Notes: generated by a model not told the origin, from the letters alone. A stretch of 64,000 bases of DNA from Peteryoungia desertarenae (GCF_005860795.2 NZ_CP058350.1:346001-410000); one strand, 5' to 3'. Shown: positions 1 to 9,225, numbered from the stretch's first letter. A program made the numbers and translations.

Positions 1-345
1 GCTTGCTCTGTTCAAAATGGGCATCGTGAACCTCTAATACTTTTTTGTTGTTCCCCGCGGGATTTGACAGCATACTGCCCCTTGAAAAACTCCTTTGGCA
101 AGCTGCAAATTTCAGGCTTGAACAATATTTAGGCTTGTGATTACCTAGCCTATCTTTTAATCATCCGGGTCATTTACATCAATGTCCGGCGCGGGTTTTC
201 GTGCCAGTTACCACACTATAATTATGCAATTTTTTCTTTTGAACACAATACGATAGACAGTTGACATTTCGCCGCTCTGCTGGCCACATCTCGTCCCGGC
301 GCCTGATTGGCACCGAGGCTCCAATGATAAAAATGGGGAAGACAC
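1..345. other. Intergenic region before ABC transporter operon
   Basis: I see no credible gene here. The stretch is visibly more AT-rich than the coding DNA that follows and should hold the promoter of the downstream binding-protein gene. A TATAAT hexamer lies at 217-222 and a TTGACA hexamer at 261-266, but neither has a well-spaced partner, so no promoter is assigned. Upstream ATPase genes of the transporter, if any, would lie outside the window. Confidence 0.5.
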
Positions 346-2052
346 ATGAAGAAACTGCACCTTGTCCTGGCTGCGTCGGCCGCGGCATTTGCCTTTAGTG
401 GCGCACCGGCCATGGCCGAGCGCGGGACCGATGGCGACCTGAAAATCATTTTCTGGCAAGCCGTATCGACGATGAACCCGTATCTCTCGGGCGGCACCAA
501 GGAAGTGTATGCCGCGTCGATGGTTATCGAGCCATTGGCTCGCTATGATGAGACCGGTGGGCTTGTCCCGATGCTGGCCGCAGAAATCCCGACCGTTGAG
601 AATGGTGGCGTTGCGGAAGATCTGAAAAGCATAACCTGGAAGCTGAAACCCGACCTGAAGTGGTCCGACGGCACACCGGTAACGGCAAATGACGCCGTTT
701 TCACCTGGAAATACTGCACGGCACCGGATGGCGGTTGCGCTCAGGGCGCCTATTTTGAAGGTGTCACGAATGTCGAGGCGGTCGATGACCAGACCATCAA
801 GGTCTCCTTTGCAGACGCCAAGCCCTATCCCTACAGCGCCTTTGTTGGCGCGCAGTCGCCGCTGATCCAAGAAGCTCAGTTCAAGGATTGCCTTGGGATA
901 AAGGCTCCTGAATGCACGTCGGCCAATTTTGGCCCGATCGGAACCGGCCCCTTTGTCGTTAATGAGTTCAAGCCTAACGACGTGGTCACCTTCACCGCAA
1001 ACCAGAACTATCGTGATGCCAGCAAGCCGGCCTTCGCCTCGGTCACCCTGAAGGGTGGCGGTGATGCGGCGTCTGCAGCCCGTTCAGTTCTTGAAACGGG
1101 TGAATTCGATTATGCCTGGAACATGCAGGTAGAGCCCGAAATCCTCGCCCAGATGATGGCCGCAGGAAAAGGTCAGCTCGTAACCGCATTCGGCACGCAG
1201 GTGGAGCGCATCGATCTCAACGCCTTTGCTGTAGATCCATCGCTCGGTGACAAGCGTTCGACTGCAGAGGCAGGTCCGCATCCGGCACTCTCCGATCCTG
1301 CAGTTCGCCGCGCATTGTCGATCGCGATCGACCGCGAGATCATCGATGAAGCCGGCTATGGCGAAGCCGGTCAGCCGACATGTAACATTCTGCCGGCTCC
1401 GGACATCTATGTATCGACCAATGTCGACTGGTGCCTGACCCAGGATATAGAAGGTGCCAACAAGCTCCTCGACGATGCTGGTTGGGTCATGGGGTCGGAT
1501 GGCGTTCGCGCCAAGGATGGCGTTCGCCTGTCATTCCTCTATCAGACTTCGACCAACTCTGTTCGCCAGGGTACGCAGGCTCTCGTGAAGGACATGTGGT
1601 CGCAGATCGGTGTTGAAGTGGAACTGCGTAACATCGCGGCTTCGGTGTTCTTCGGTGGCGATCCAGCTTCTCCGGACACGTTCCAGAAATTCTATGCCGA
1701 CGTGCAGATGTACACCAACAACTTCGACGGCACCGATCCCGAGAAGTACATGGCAGCGTGGATGTGCGACAAGATCCCGAGCCCGGCAAACGGCTGGCAG
1801 GGCGAGAATATCGTTCGCTACTGCAACCCCGAATATGATGCACTGGTTGCCGAACTCGGCAGGACATCTGACCTGAACGAACGTGCTGCAATTGCGATCA
1901 AGCTCAACGACATGCTGAGCAATGACGGCGCGCAGATCCCACTGATCCACCGTGGTCAACTCTCGGCCCACTCAGTGACGCTGGAAGGCGTCAAGATGAA
2001 CGCTTGGGACTCTGAACTCTGGAACGTCGCCGACTGGTCTCGCAAGAAGTAA
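346..2052 (+). CDS. ABC transporter substrate-binding protein, peptide/nickel (SBP_bac_5) type
   Basis: Periplasmic solute receptor of a DppA/OppA-type importer, 568 aa. The N-terminus has a Lys-Lys start, a hydrophobic core and an Ala-Met-Ala cleavage site near residue 24. The family signature region follows (NPYLSGG, then a segment on current biological load LVPMLAAEIP, and WSDGTPVTANDAVFTWKY near residue 105-122). Two permease genes follow directly, so it heads a transport operon. The ATG is preceded by GGGGA. Ligand class is inferred from family and from neighbouring peptidases; oligopeptides are likely but other ligands of this family (sugars, opines) cannot be excluded. Confidence 0.88.
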   Translation: MKKLHLVLAASAAAFAFSGAPAMAERGTDGDLKIIFWQAVSTMNPYLSGGTKEVYAASMVIEPLARYDETGGLVPMLAAEIPTVENGGVAEDLKSITWKLKPDLKWSDGTPVTANDAVFTWKYCTAPDGGCAQGAYFEGVTNVEAVDDQTIKVSFADAKPYPYSAFVGAQSPLIQEAQFKDCLGIKAPECTSANFGPIGTGPFVVNEFKPNDVVTFTANQNYRDASKPAFASVTLKGGGDAASAARSVLETGEFDYAWNMQVEPEILAQMMAAGKGQLVTAFGTQVERIDLNAFAVDPSLGDKRSTAEAGPHPALSDPAVRRALSIAIDREIIDEAGYGEAGQPTCNILPAPDIYVSTNVDWCLTQDIEGANKLLDDAGWVMGSDGVRAKDGVRLSFLYQTSTNSVRQGTQALVKDMWSQIGVEVELRNIAASVFFGGDPASPDTFQKFYADVQMYTNNFDGTDPEKYMAAWMCDKIPSPANGWQGENIVRYCNPEYDALVAELGRTSDLNERAAIAIKLNDMLSNDGAQIPLIHRGQLSAHSVTLEGVKMNAWDSELWNVADWSRKK

Positions 2053-2060
2053 TGCCTCTT

Positions 2061-2093
2061 CGCCGGGCCTGCCTTTAGAGGGCGGGCCCGGCG
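2061..2093 (+). other. Intergenic stem-loop between binding-protein and permease genes
   Basis: CGCCGGGCC (2061-2069) pairs perfectly with GGCCCGGCG (2085-2093), and the stem continues inward through GCC/GGC around a TTTAGAG loop. No U-tract follows. Such hairpins commonly sit after the binding-protein gene in ABC operons, where they protect upstream mRNA or reduce read-through, so that the receptor is made in excess. Confidence 0.65.
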
Positions 2094-2130
2094 TTCGCAT
2101 TTCATAGCGGACCCGCCTGGAGACCCTTTA

Positions 2131-3141
2131 ATGTTTACCTTTACGATTCGGCGGTTGCTCTACGCAATCCCGACGCTGCTGGTCATCAGCTTCATTATCT
2201 TCGCGCTTCTTGACCTGGCGCCGAGCGATCCGCTTGCCGATCTGCCGCTTACCATTCCACCGGAAGTTCGCGAACAGATCCGCGCTGCCATGGGGCTGGA
2301 TCAACCTTTCTTCATCCGCTACCTGCTCTGGCTTCAGCAGTTTTTCATCAACGAGCCGCTCAATATTTTCGAGCAGATCACCGGCTTGACAGTCGGCGAT
2401 GGTGACCGGATGCGTGTCCTCTCATGGGCCACCAGAAGCCCGGTTGTCGATCTTATCGTACAACGGTTGCCGCAAACCCTTTGGGTCGTTGGCCTCTCCT
2501 ATCTCTTCGGCGTTCTGCTCGCCATCCCGATTGGCGTTATCTCTGCCTATCGGCAATATTCCTGGTTTGACCAGATCGGCACGTTTGTCGCCATGGTCGG
2601 CTATTCCGTCCCGACCTTCTTCACTGGTGTCTTGCTCATCGTGGTCTTTTCGTCCTGGCTGCAGTGGTTCCCATCGATCTATGACACCAACCTCGTGGTG
2701 AATGACTGGAACAGTCTGGTCCAGCAGATCAAGCAGATGTTCCTGCCAGTTCTGGTTCTGACCCTCTACAACGTTTCGCAGATCAGCCGTTTTGTCCGCG
2801 CATCCATGCTTGATAACCTGCATATGGATTATGTCCGGACGGCGCGCGCGAAAGGCGTGAAAGAAAAGATCGTTCTGTTGGTGCATGTCTTGCGCAACAG
2901 CTTGATTCCCGTCGTGACCGTCATTGCACTTGGTGTGCCGACAATCTTTTCAGGTGCGATCATCACCGAACAGGTGTTCCGTGTGAACGGGCTCGGCCAG
3001 TTGCTGATCACCGCCATCCAAAGCGGGGATCTGCCTCTCGTCCAGACACTCACTTTCATCTTTGCCGTGCTGATCGTGTTGTTCAATCTGATTGCCGACA
3101 TCCTCTACGGCATCCTTGATCCGAGGATCCGCTATGACTGA
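2131..3141 (+). CDS. ABC transporter permease, DppB type
   Basis: Inner-membrane permease of the peptide-type importer, 336 aa. It begins with the typical FTIRRLLYAIPTLLVIS first membrane helix. The DppB-type signature follows: LDLAPSDPL, GLDQPFFIRYLLWL, and the EAA loop DYVRTARAKGVKEK near residues 230-245, which docks on the ATPase. About six membrane segments can be seen. It is 78 bp downstream of the receptor gene and overlaps the next permease by 8 bp, so the two permeases are translationally coupled. Exact substrate is unknown. Confidence 0.9.
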   Translation: MFTFTIRRLLYAIPTLLVISFIIFALLDLAPSDPLADLPLTIPPEVREQIRAAMGLDQPFFIRYLLWLQQFFINEPLNIFEQITGLTVGDGDRMRVLSWATRSPVVDLIVQRLPQTLWVVGLSYLFGVLLAIPIGVISAYRQYSWFDQIGTFVAMVGYSVPTFFTGVLLIVVFSSWLQWFPSIYDTNLVVNDWNSLVQQIKQMFLPVLVLTLYNVSQISRFVRASMLDNLHMDYVRTARAKGVKEKIVLLVHVLRNSLIPVVTVIALGVPTIFSGAIITEQVFRVNGLGQLLITAIQSGDLPLVQTLTFIFAVLIVLFNLIADILYGILDPRIRYD

Positions 3142-4048
3142 GGCAACCATGACCGTAGACACACGAGCGCGAAGCGGCAACTTCTGGGCCATGCTCTGGC
3201 GTCAGTTCCGGGCCCATCCCGGTGGCGTTGCGGGGCTGATCGTCTTCACGCTGATCCTGCTTCTGGTTTTTGTTGGTCCGTTCATCCATACGATCGACCC
3301 GAACCAGCTCGACATCCGCAACAAGAACCAGGGCCCCAGCTGGGAACACCCATTTGGAACCGACAATCTCGGGCGCGATATGTTGGCTGGCGTCATGGCC
3401 GGTGGCCAGATTTCGCTCGCGGTCGGCATGACGGCAATGTTGCTGTCTCTCGTGCTGGGAACGTTTGTGGGCGTGCTGGCCGGTTACTTCAAGCGGATCG
3501 ATGGCCCGCTGATGCGTTTGACGGACCTTTTTCTCGCCCTGCCCTTGCTACCGCTTCTTCTGGTCATCATCATGTTGTTCCGGGACACGCTGCGAAGCAC
3601 CTTCGGCCCGGAAACCGGCATCTTCATCCTGATTGTTGTTGTCATAGGGATTACCAGCTGGATGCATACGGCGCGTATCGTGCGCGGCGACGTGCTTGCG
3701 ATCAAAAGCCAGGAGTTCATTCTGGCGGCCAAATCCAGCGGCATGTGGGAATACCGCATTATACTCAAACACATACTGCCAAACGTGATGTCATCGATCA
3801 TGGTATCGGCAACGCTCGGCATTGCGTCTGCAATTATCACGGAGTCGGCATTGTCCTTCCTGGGACTTGGCTTCCCGTCTGACTTCCCGACATGGGGCCG
3901 CCTGCTGTTTGATGGAGTGAACTTCCTGCAGATCACACCGTCTCGCGTTCTCTGGCCGGGCCTCGCGATCTCTCTGACCGTGCTCAGCGTCAACTATATC
4001 GGGGACGCAATCCGGGACGCATTGGATCCTCGGGCACTTAAGCACTGA
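3134..4048 (+). CDS. ABC transporter permease, DppC type
   Basis: Second inner-membrane permease, 304 aa from the ATG that overlaps the end of the dppB-type gene (ATGACTGA). A longer frame opens at 3092, but that lies inside the upstream gene. Features are a DppC-type N-terminal region (FRAHPGGVAGLIVF), the GTDNLGRDMLAGVMAG segment and an EAA loop (SQEFILAAKSSGM). The C-terminus ends in DALDPRALKH, as is usual for this family. No ATPase gene follows; a terminator-like hairpin comes directly after, so the ATPases must be encoded elsewhere. Confidence 0.9.
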   Translation: MTEATMTVDTRARSGNFWAMLWRQFRAHPGGVAGLIVFTLILLLVFVGPFIHTIDPNQLDIRNKNQGPSWEHPFGTDNLGRDMLAGVMAGGQISLAVGMTAMLLSLVLGTFVGVLAGYFKRIDGPLMRLTDLFLALPLLPLLLVIIMLFRDTLRSTFGPETGIFILIVVVIGITSWMHTARIVRGDVLAIKSQEFILAAKSSGMWEYRIILKHILPNVMSSIMVSATLGIASAIITESALSFLGLGFPSDFPTWGRLLFDGVNFLQITPSRVLWPGLAISLTVLSVNYIGDAIRDALDPRALKH

Positions 4049-4067
4049 AAATCGGAAGCCGAACATC

Positions 4068-4097
4068 GAAAGGGGGCCAGAGATGGCCCTCTTTCAT
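4068..4097 (+). terminator. Rho-independent terminator after the ABC permeases
   Basis: AGGGGGCCA (4071-4079) pairs with TGGCCCTCT (4084-4092) around a GAGA loop, with A residues before and a T-rich tail (TTTCATTTT) after. It ends the transporter operon. An alternative ATG for the next gene (4083) falls inside this hairpin, which argues against that start. Confidence 0.7.
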
Positions 4098-4202
4098 TTT
4101 CGGTTCTGCAAAGGCCACGGCAAAATGGCACCAGGTCAAGATCAGCCCTTGATCGCGACGAATAAGAGCATAGACTCCACGACACACTCGAATGAGAACT
4201 CT

Positions 4203-5216
4203 ATGCCAGAATCTCCCTGCAACCTCCTGACCGATGTCGAAGGGCTCACTGTCGGCCATGCCACAGATATGAAGCTTGGCTCCGGTGTCACCGCCATCGT
4301 ATTCGACGAACCGGCAATCGCCTCGGGTACCGTGCTTGGCGGCGCCCCGGGGGGACGCGACACCGCCCTCCTTGATCCCGGCATGACGGTAGAGACCGTG
4401 GACGCCTTCGTCTTCTCAGGGGGATCGGCATTCGGTCTTGATGCTGCAGGAGGAGTTCAGTCGGGTTTAAGGTCCATCGGCAGAGGATTTCCCGTCGGTA
4501 GTGTCAAGGTACCGATCGTCCCGCAGGCAATCCTGATGGACCTGCTGAATGGCGGCGACAAGGATTGGGGGCTTCATGCACCCTATCGGGATCTCGGCTA
4601 TGCCGCTTTCAAAGCCCGCGCGAAAGGCACGTTTGCCTTGGGAAGCGTTGGCGCCGGGACCGGAGCGACGACAGCGACGGTCAAAGGCGGTCTGGGCTCT
4701 GTCAGTGCGATCACATCGGCAGGACACACCATAGCGGCCCTGGTCGTAGTCAATGCCATGGGCTCCGCGACAATCGGCAACGACCCACATTTCTGGGCCG
4801 CACCCTTCGAAGTCCATGGCGAATTCGGTGGGTTGGGCTTTCCGGAGCATCTGAGCGATCAACAACGCAAGATGCAGATCAAGGGTTCGGCCGTCACCGC
4901 AACGACGATCGGGGCCGTGGTTACAGACGCAATCTTATCCAAAGCGCAGGCCCATCGCCTCTCCATAGCCGCGCAGGACGGGCTTGCGCGGGCTGTCGTA
5001 CCAGCACACCTCCCTTTCGACGGGGACACAATATTTGCGGCCGCGACTGGGAAACGTCCGCTGCAGCAACCGGCAGACTTCATGGAGCTCTGCCACCTGG
5101 CAGCGATTGTCGTAGCGAGAGCCACAGCCCGAGGTGTTTATGAGGCCAAAGCGCTCCCTTATCCGGGTGCGCAGCCGTCGTGGCGCGACCGATTCCGCCC
5201 CGTCGATCAGCGTTAA
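4203..5216 (+). CDS. P1 family peptidase (S58, DmpA/NylC-like)
   Basis: Ntn-hydrolase of the S58/P1 family, 337 aa, related to beta-aminopeptidases and nylon-oligomer hydrolase, which self-cleave to expose a nucleophilic Ser or Thr. Visible family blocks are LTDVEGLTVGHAT at the start, GGAPGGRDTALLDPG, FSGGSAFGLDAAGGV, VVVNAMGSATIG and the TTIGAVVTDA block near residues 234-243, followed by GLARAVVPAHLPFDGDTIFA. The nucleophile would be Thr234; the preceding residue is Ala where NylC-type enzymes have Asn. The start at 4203 is preferred because the ATG at 4083 lies in a terminator. Its place after a peptide importer suggests processing of imported peptides or amides. Confidence 0.85.
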   Translation: MPESPCNLLTDVEGLTVGHATDMKLGSGVTAIVFDEPAIASGTVLGGAPGGRDTALLDPGMTVETVDAFVFSGGSAFGLDAAGGVQSGLRSIGRGFPVGSVKVPIVPQAILMDLLNGGDKDWGLHAPYRDLGYAAFKARAKGTFALGSVGAGTGATTATVKGGLGSVSAITSAGHTIAALVVVNAMGSATIGNDPHFWAAPFEVHGEFGGLGFPEHLSDQQRKMQIKGSAVTATTIGAVVTDAILSKAQAHRLSIAAQDGLARAVVPAHLPFDGDTIFAAATGKRPLQQPADFMELCHLAAIVVARATARGVYEAKALPYPGAQPSWRDRFRPVDQR

Positions 5217-5353
5217 TATTCGCTGCACCTAAATTGAGCAAGGTCAAGGACAGGTCAACCGGCTGGCCCGAGACTAGCCTCAAAGACGCCGGTCACTGAT
5301 CGACAGCGTAATTGGTGACACGAAAGCAGCCAGATCGTGGAGGACGATCCGAT

Positions 5354-6751
5354 ATGGAAGACCAACGCGACATGGAAAAACCAATCCTGACGAACCGCAC
5401 CTTTGCGGAGCTGACGCTGGGCGATACGGCCACACTGACACGCACCATCGGCCCTGACGACATCGATCTTTTTGCCGCACTTGCCGGCGACAACAATCCG
5501 TCACCGCAGGGACAGTCGATGATCCCGGCAGCGATGGTGGCCACGCTTCTGGAGACACGCCTGCCCGGCCCCGGCACACTCTATCTCGGGCAGGAACTGC
5601 TGTTCCAGAAAACGATCCAGCCGGGTGACAGCATAACTGCAACAGTGAGGCTGGTTGGAACGGATCCGGCAAGCCGAGAGGCGCATTTCAACACGGAAGC
5701 TGTGAACCAGAACGGCGAACCGGTTCTGAAGGGGCGTGCCCGGGTGAAGGCACCTGATAGCCGGATTGCCTGGTCGGAGAATGAACCGCCGACTATCTCC
5801 TTGCAAAGGCATGACCGTTTTGATGCCATCGTGTCCGAAGCGAGATCTCAACCGCTGATCCGGGCCGGGCTTATCCACCCCTGCTCACCGGAGGCTATCG
5901 AGGCGGCCGTGGAGATCCGCGACGAGGGTTTGCTAGAACCGGTGCTGATCGGACCGGAAAACAAGATCAGGGCTGCGGCATTCAAGGCCGGGATCGTCAT
6001 CGATGATTTCGAACTCATCAACACTGAGCACAGTCATGCGGCTGCGGCTTTGGGGGTCGAAATGGCGGTGGCGGGCAAGGTCACCGTGCTGATGAAGGGA
6101 AGCCTGCATTCCGACGAACTGCTGAGCGCCGTCATTGCCGGTGGGCCGGGTTTGAAGACGGAGAGGCGGATAAGCCATGTCTATGTCATGGACGTCCCTG
6201 CCTATTCGAAGTTGCTCGTAGTAACCGATGCAGCAATCAATATCGCCCCAACACTCGATCAGAAGCGTGACATTTGCCAGAACGCGGTCGATCTCCTCCA
6301 TATGCTTGGCATAGAGGAGCCAAAGGTTGCGGTCCTCGCCGCAGTGGAGACGGTCAACGACAAGATGCAGGCAACCCTGGATGCCGCAGCTCTGACCGTG
6401 ATGGCCGCACGCGGCCAGATCACAGGGGCGCGGGTCGACGGCCCCCTGGCCTTCGACAATGCTATAAGCCTGGAGGCGGCCCGGACCAAGGGAATCAGCT
6501 CAGTTGTTGCAGGGAAGGCGGACATTCTCCTGGTCCCGGACCTTGAGGCAGGAAACATGCTGGCCAAACAACTGCTCTATTTTGCCAATGCCGATGCCGC
6601 AGGCCTTGTGCTGGGCGCACGGGTCCCAATTATTCTGACGAGCCGTTCGGACAGCTTGCGCGTCCGCATAACCTCGGCCGCTCTGGCAAAACTGGTCGCG
6701 GCGCGCCGTACGACCGCAGTTGGAATGTCAGCCAAAGGAAGCCAGTCTTGA
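5354..6751 (+). CDS. Bifunctional MaoC-like hydratase / phosphate acetyl(butyryl)transferase
   Basis: Fusion of an N-terminal MaoC-like hot-dog domain (about residues 10-140, with DIDLFAALAGDNNPS) to a C-terminal phosphotransacylase domain (about 155-460, with HPCSPEAIEAAVEIRDEGLLEPVLIGP and FADILLVPDLEAGNML-like C-terminal block). The length of 465 aa fits the annotated enoyl-CoA hydratase/phosphate acetyltransferase family. It should interconvert acyl-CoA and acyl phosphate, feeding the acetate kinase gene that overlaps its stop codon. The start ATG at 5354 is chosen because the conserved region begins soon after; an upstream frame from 5312 adds 14 unconserved residues. The true acyl substrate is not known. 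Confidence 0.85.
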   Translation: MEDQRDMEKPILTNRTFAELTLGDTATLTRTIGPDDIDLFAALAGDNNPSPQGQSMIPAAMVATLLETRLPGPGTLYLGQELLFQKTIQPGDSITATVRLVGTDPASREAHFNTEAVNQNGEPVLKGRARVKAPDSRIAWSENEPPTISLQRHDRFDAIVSEARSQPLIRAGLIHPCSPEAIEAAVEIRDEGLLEPVLIGPENKIRAAAFKAGIVIDDFELINTEHSHAAAALGVEMAVAGKVTVLMKGSLHSDELLSAVIAGGPGLKTERRISHVYVMDVPAYSKLLVVTDAAINIAPTLDQKRDICQNAVDLLHMLGIEEPKVAVLAAVETVNDKMQATLDAAALTVMAARGQITGARVDGPLAFDNAISLEAARTKGISSVVAGKADILLVPDLEAGNMLAKQLLYFANADAAGLVLGARVPIILTSRSDSLRVRITSAALAKLVAARRTTAVGMSAKGSQS

Positions 6752-7929
6752 AAGATCGCCTGATACTCACCTTTAATGCGGGCTCATCGACGATCAAGAT
6801 AGGCGTTTTCCGTGAGTCGGTCGCCAGCGCCCAACCCATTGCCAAAGGCATTGTTGACTTGCGTCATGATCCGCTTGTCTTCCGGCTGACCTCGGAGGGC
6901 GGGCTCGCCGAACTTCCACTGAAAAGCAAAGGTGAGGGCCAGTTCTCCGGGATCTTGAACGAAATTCTGGGCGTCCTTGACACGCACTTTGATCTCAGCA
7001 CGCTTAACGTTACGGGCCATCGTGTGGTGCATGGAGGCGATCGTTTTTCAGGTCCGACAAGGATCACTGATGAAACCATTCGTTCGATCGAGTCCCTCGT
7101 CGAACTCGCGCCACTGCACCAGCCACAAAATCTGAGGATGATCCGCACGCTCGCGGCACTCAGGCCGGACCTGCCTCAAACCGCCTCGTTCGATACGGCG
7201 TTTCACCGAAGCCAGAGTCCTCTTGTACAACGCTTTGCCCTCCCCCGAGAATGGTACGATCGCGGCGTCAAACGCTATGGCTTCCATGGACTTTCCTACG
7301 CCTACATTGCCAGAGAGCTGACGCAACTTGAGCCAGAGCGCGCGGGCGGTCGCGCCGTTGTTGCTCACCTGGGAAGTGGGGCGAGCCTCTGCGCGATGGA
7401 GCATGGCGTCAGTCGCGACACATCGATGGGCTTTTCAACCGTCGACGGCATACCAATGGCCACCCGCAGTGGCGCGCTTGATCCGGGTGTGGTCTTCCAT
7501 CTCATCAACGGTCTCGGTCTATCGGCGCGGATAGTCGAGGATATGATCTACAAGAAGTCAGGTCTGCTGGGACTTTCGGGCATCAGCGGTGACAGCCGCG
7601 TCCTCCTGGAAAGCGCCGAACCGGAAGCATGGGAGGCCATTGACATCTTCACCATGCGGATCGCTGGCGAAATTGCACGACTTGCAGCAACTGTCGGCGG
7701 TCTCGACACAATTGTCTTTACAGCCGGGATCGGTGAGAACCAGCCCGCGATCCGAAAGGCAGTATGCGACCGGCTGCGTTTTCTAGGTGTTGTTGTGGAC
7801 GAAAACGCAAACGACAGGAATGCGGCGGTGATATCGGAAACACATCAACCGGTTACAGTCCGCATTATCGCAACCGATGAGGAGCAGGTTATCGCTGATG
7901 AGGCGGTCGCCGCGCTGAAGTGGCGATAG
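6748..7929 (+). CDS. ackA: Acetate kinase
   Basis: Converts acetyl phosphate and ADP to acetate and ATP, or the reverse, in the cytoplasm. It has 393 aa and the acetate/propionate kinase motifs: LTFNAGSSTIKIGVF at the N-terminus, TGHRVVHGG, the RYGFHGLSY block, AHLGSGASLCA and GIPMATRSGALDPG, then FTAGIGENQPAIR near the C-terminus. It starts with TTG overlapping the TGA of the phosphotransacylase gene (TTGA), so the two are coupled and form a Pta-Ack-type unit for substrate-level phosphorylation or acetyl-phosphate control. Confidence 0.93.
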   Translation: MKDRLILTFNAGSSTIKIGVFRESVASAQPIAKGIVDLRHDPLVFRLTSEGGLAELPLKSKGEGQFSGILNEILGVLDTHFDLSTLNVTGHRVVHGGDRFSGPTRITDETIRSIESLVELAPLHQPQNLRMIRTLAALRPDLPQTASFDTAFHRSQSPLVQRFALPREWYDRGVKRYGFHGLSYAYIARELTQLEPERAGGRAVVAHLGSGASLCAMEHGVSRDTSMGFSTVDGIPMATRSGALDPGVVFHLINGLGLSARIVEDMIYKKSGLLGLSGISGDSRVLLESAEPEAWEAIDIFTMRIAGEIARLAATVGGLDTIVFTAGIGENQPAIRKAVCDRLRFLGVVVDENANDRNAAVISETHQPVTVRIIATDEEQVIADEAVAALKWR

Positions 7930-8009
7930 CTGTAGGATTTCTCATTGAAACTGACACTAAACCGTCATCAAGCAAGCCTAGAGAACACCGGAACCCAAGG
8001 AGATGACCG

Positions 8010-9209
8010 GTGAACGAGCGCTTTCATTTGGATTTCACGACAAGCACCGATCGAAAAACGCAGATGGGAAGCCTCACCATCACCAACGCACGTGTGGTGC
8101 TGCCGAACATCGTTTTGCATGGAACCGTCACGACTGAAGACGGCATGATCGTCTCCGTTGAGGAAGGCGAAAGCAGGCTTGCCTCAGCGATTGATTTCGG
8201 CGGCGACTTTCTTCTGCCCGGTCTCGTCGACATCCACACGGATCACTTCGAAAAGCATATCTATCCTCGTGCCCATGTTCGCTGGGATTTCACACGCGCC
8301 GCCTTGGCCTATGATGCGCAAATCATTGGTGCCGGGGTTACGACCGTGTTCGACAGTCTTTGCGTCGGTGCAACGACGGACAATCCCGAACGCGCGGAAA
8401 TTCTCGCCCCCATGATCGATGCGCTTGAGTTGACGCAGGCAGCCGGCATGCTGCGCGCCGAACACTTCGTACACCTGCGGTGCGAGATCACGGACATGGC
8501 AACACCGGAACTGACCAAAGCAAACATTGATCGGGAAATTGTACGTGCTTTATCCGTCATGGAACATCTGCCAGGCATCAGACAAAGCCGCGATGTAGAC
8601 GCTTATGTGGCACGGGCGGCTCGGTCGACCGGGGAAAGCCATGATCTGGTGCGAGAAAAGATCAAGATACTTCTGGCCGAAAAGAGCGATATCGGCGCGA
8701 GCGTCCGACCGCAAGTGATTGCTCTGGCGCGCGCACGCGGCATCCCGATGATGAGCCACGACGACACGGATATCGCCCATATTGATGAGGCGATCGCGGA
8801 TGGAATGACAATCTCAGAATTCCCTTGCACCATCGAGGCAGCGACCGCCGCCAGGCAAAAGGGCCTGAGCATTGTCGCAGGCGCACCCAACATCGTGCGC
8901 GGAGGGTCACAATCCGGCAATATTGCGGTCCATGATCTTCTGACGGCCAAGCTGGTCGACATTCTGGCCTCTGACTATGTTCCGCGCTCGCTGCTGGACG
9001 CCGTCTTCATGATCGCCGCAAGCCCTGCCCTCGACTACAATCTCCCCAGCGCTGTCAACCTCGTGACGAAGGCACCAGCAACGGCTGGAAACCTGAAAGA
9101 TCGCGGCGAGATTGCGCCTGGAAAGCGTGCCGATCTGATCAGGGTCGACGTCTTTGACGGACATCCCTTTATAAAGGCTGTCTGGCGCCAGGGCATAAGG
9201 GTCAACTGA
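8010..9209 (+). CDS. phnM: PhnM-like alpha-D-ribose 1-methylphosphonate 5-triphosphate diphosphatase
   Basis: Amidohydrolase-superfamily protein, 399 aa, of the PhnM type, which removes diphosphate in C-P lyase phosphonate breakdown. The metal site HTDHFEKH follows LLPGLVDI, and the GAGVTTVFDSLCVG and SHDDTDIAHIDEAI blocks match the family; the C-terminus has GEIAPGKRADLIRVD. The GTG at 8010 is preceded by AAGGAG at 7997-8002 with good spacing; an internal ATG at 8064 is possible. No other phn gene is nearby, so either it works with genes elsewhere or it has another substrate. The gene symbol rests on similarity only. Confidence 0.78.
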   Translation: MNERFHLDFTTSTDRKTQMGSLTITNARVVLPNIVLHGTVTTEDGMIVSVEEGESRLASAIDFGGDFLLPGLVDIHTDHFEKHIYPRAHVRWDFTRAALAYDAQIIGAGVTTVFDSLCVGATTDNPERAEILAPMIDALELTQAAGMLRAEHFVHLRCEITDMATPELTKANIDREIVRALSVMEHLPGIRQSRDVDAYVARAARSTGESHDLVREKIKILLAEKSDIGASVRPQVIALARARGIPMMSHDDTDIAHIDEAIADGMTISEFPCTIEAATAARQKGLSIVAGAPNIVRGGSQSGNIAVHDLLTAKLVDILASDYVPRSLLDAVFMIAASPALDYNLPSAVNLVTKAPATAGNLKDRGEIAPGKRADLIRVDVFDGHPFIKAVWRQGIRVN

Positions 9210-9225
9210 CGAGCGCGTTTGCCAC

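Noticed and set aside
208..870. 220-aa open frame on the minus strand at the left end
   Set aside because: It is mostly antisense to the binding-protein gene and has no family signal.
4083..4202. Longer N-terminus of the P1 peptidase
   Set aside because: The ATG at 4083 is inside a terminator hairpin and the added 40 residues do not resemble the family.
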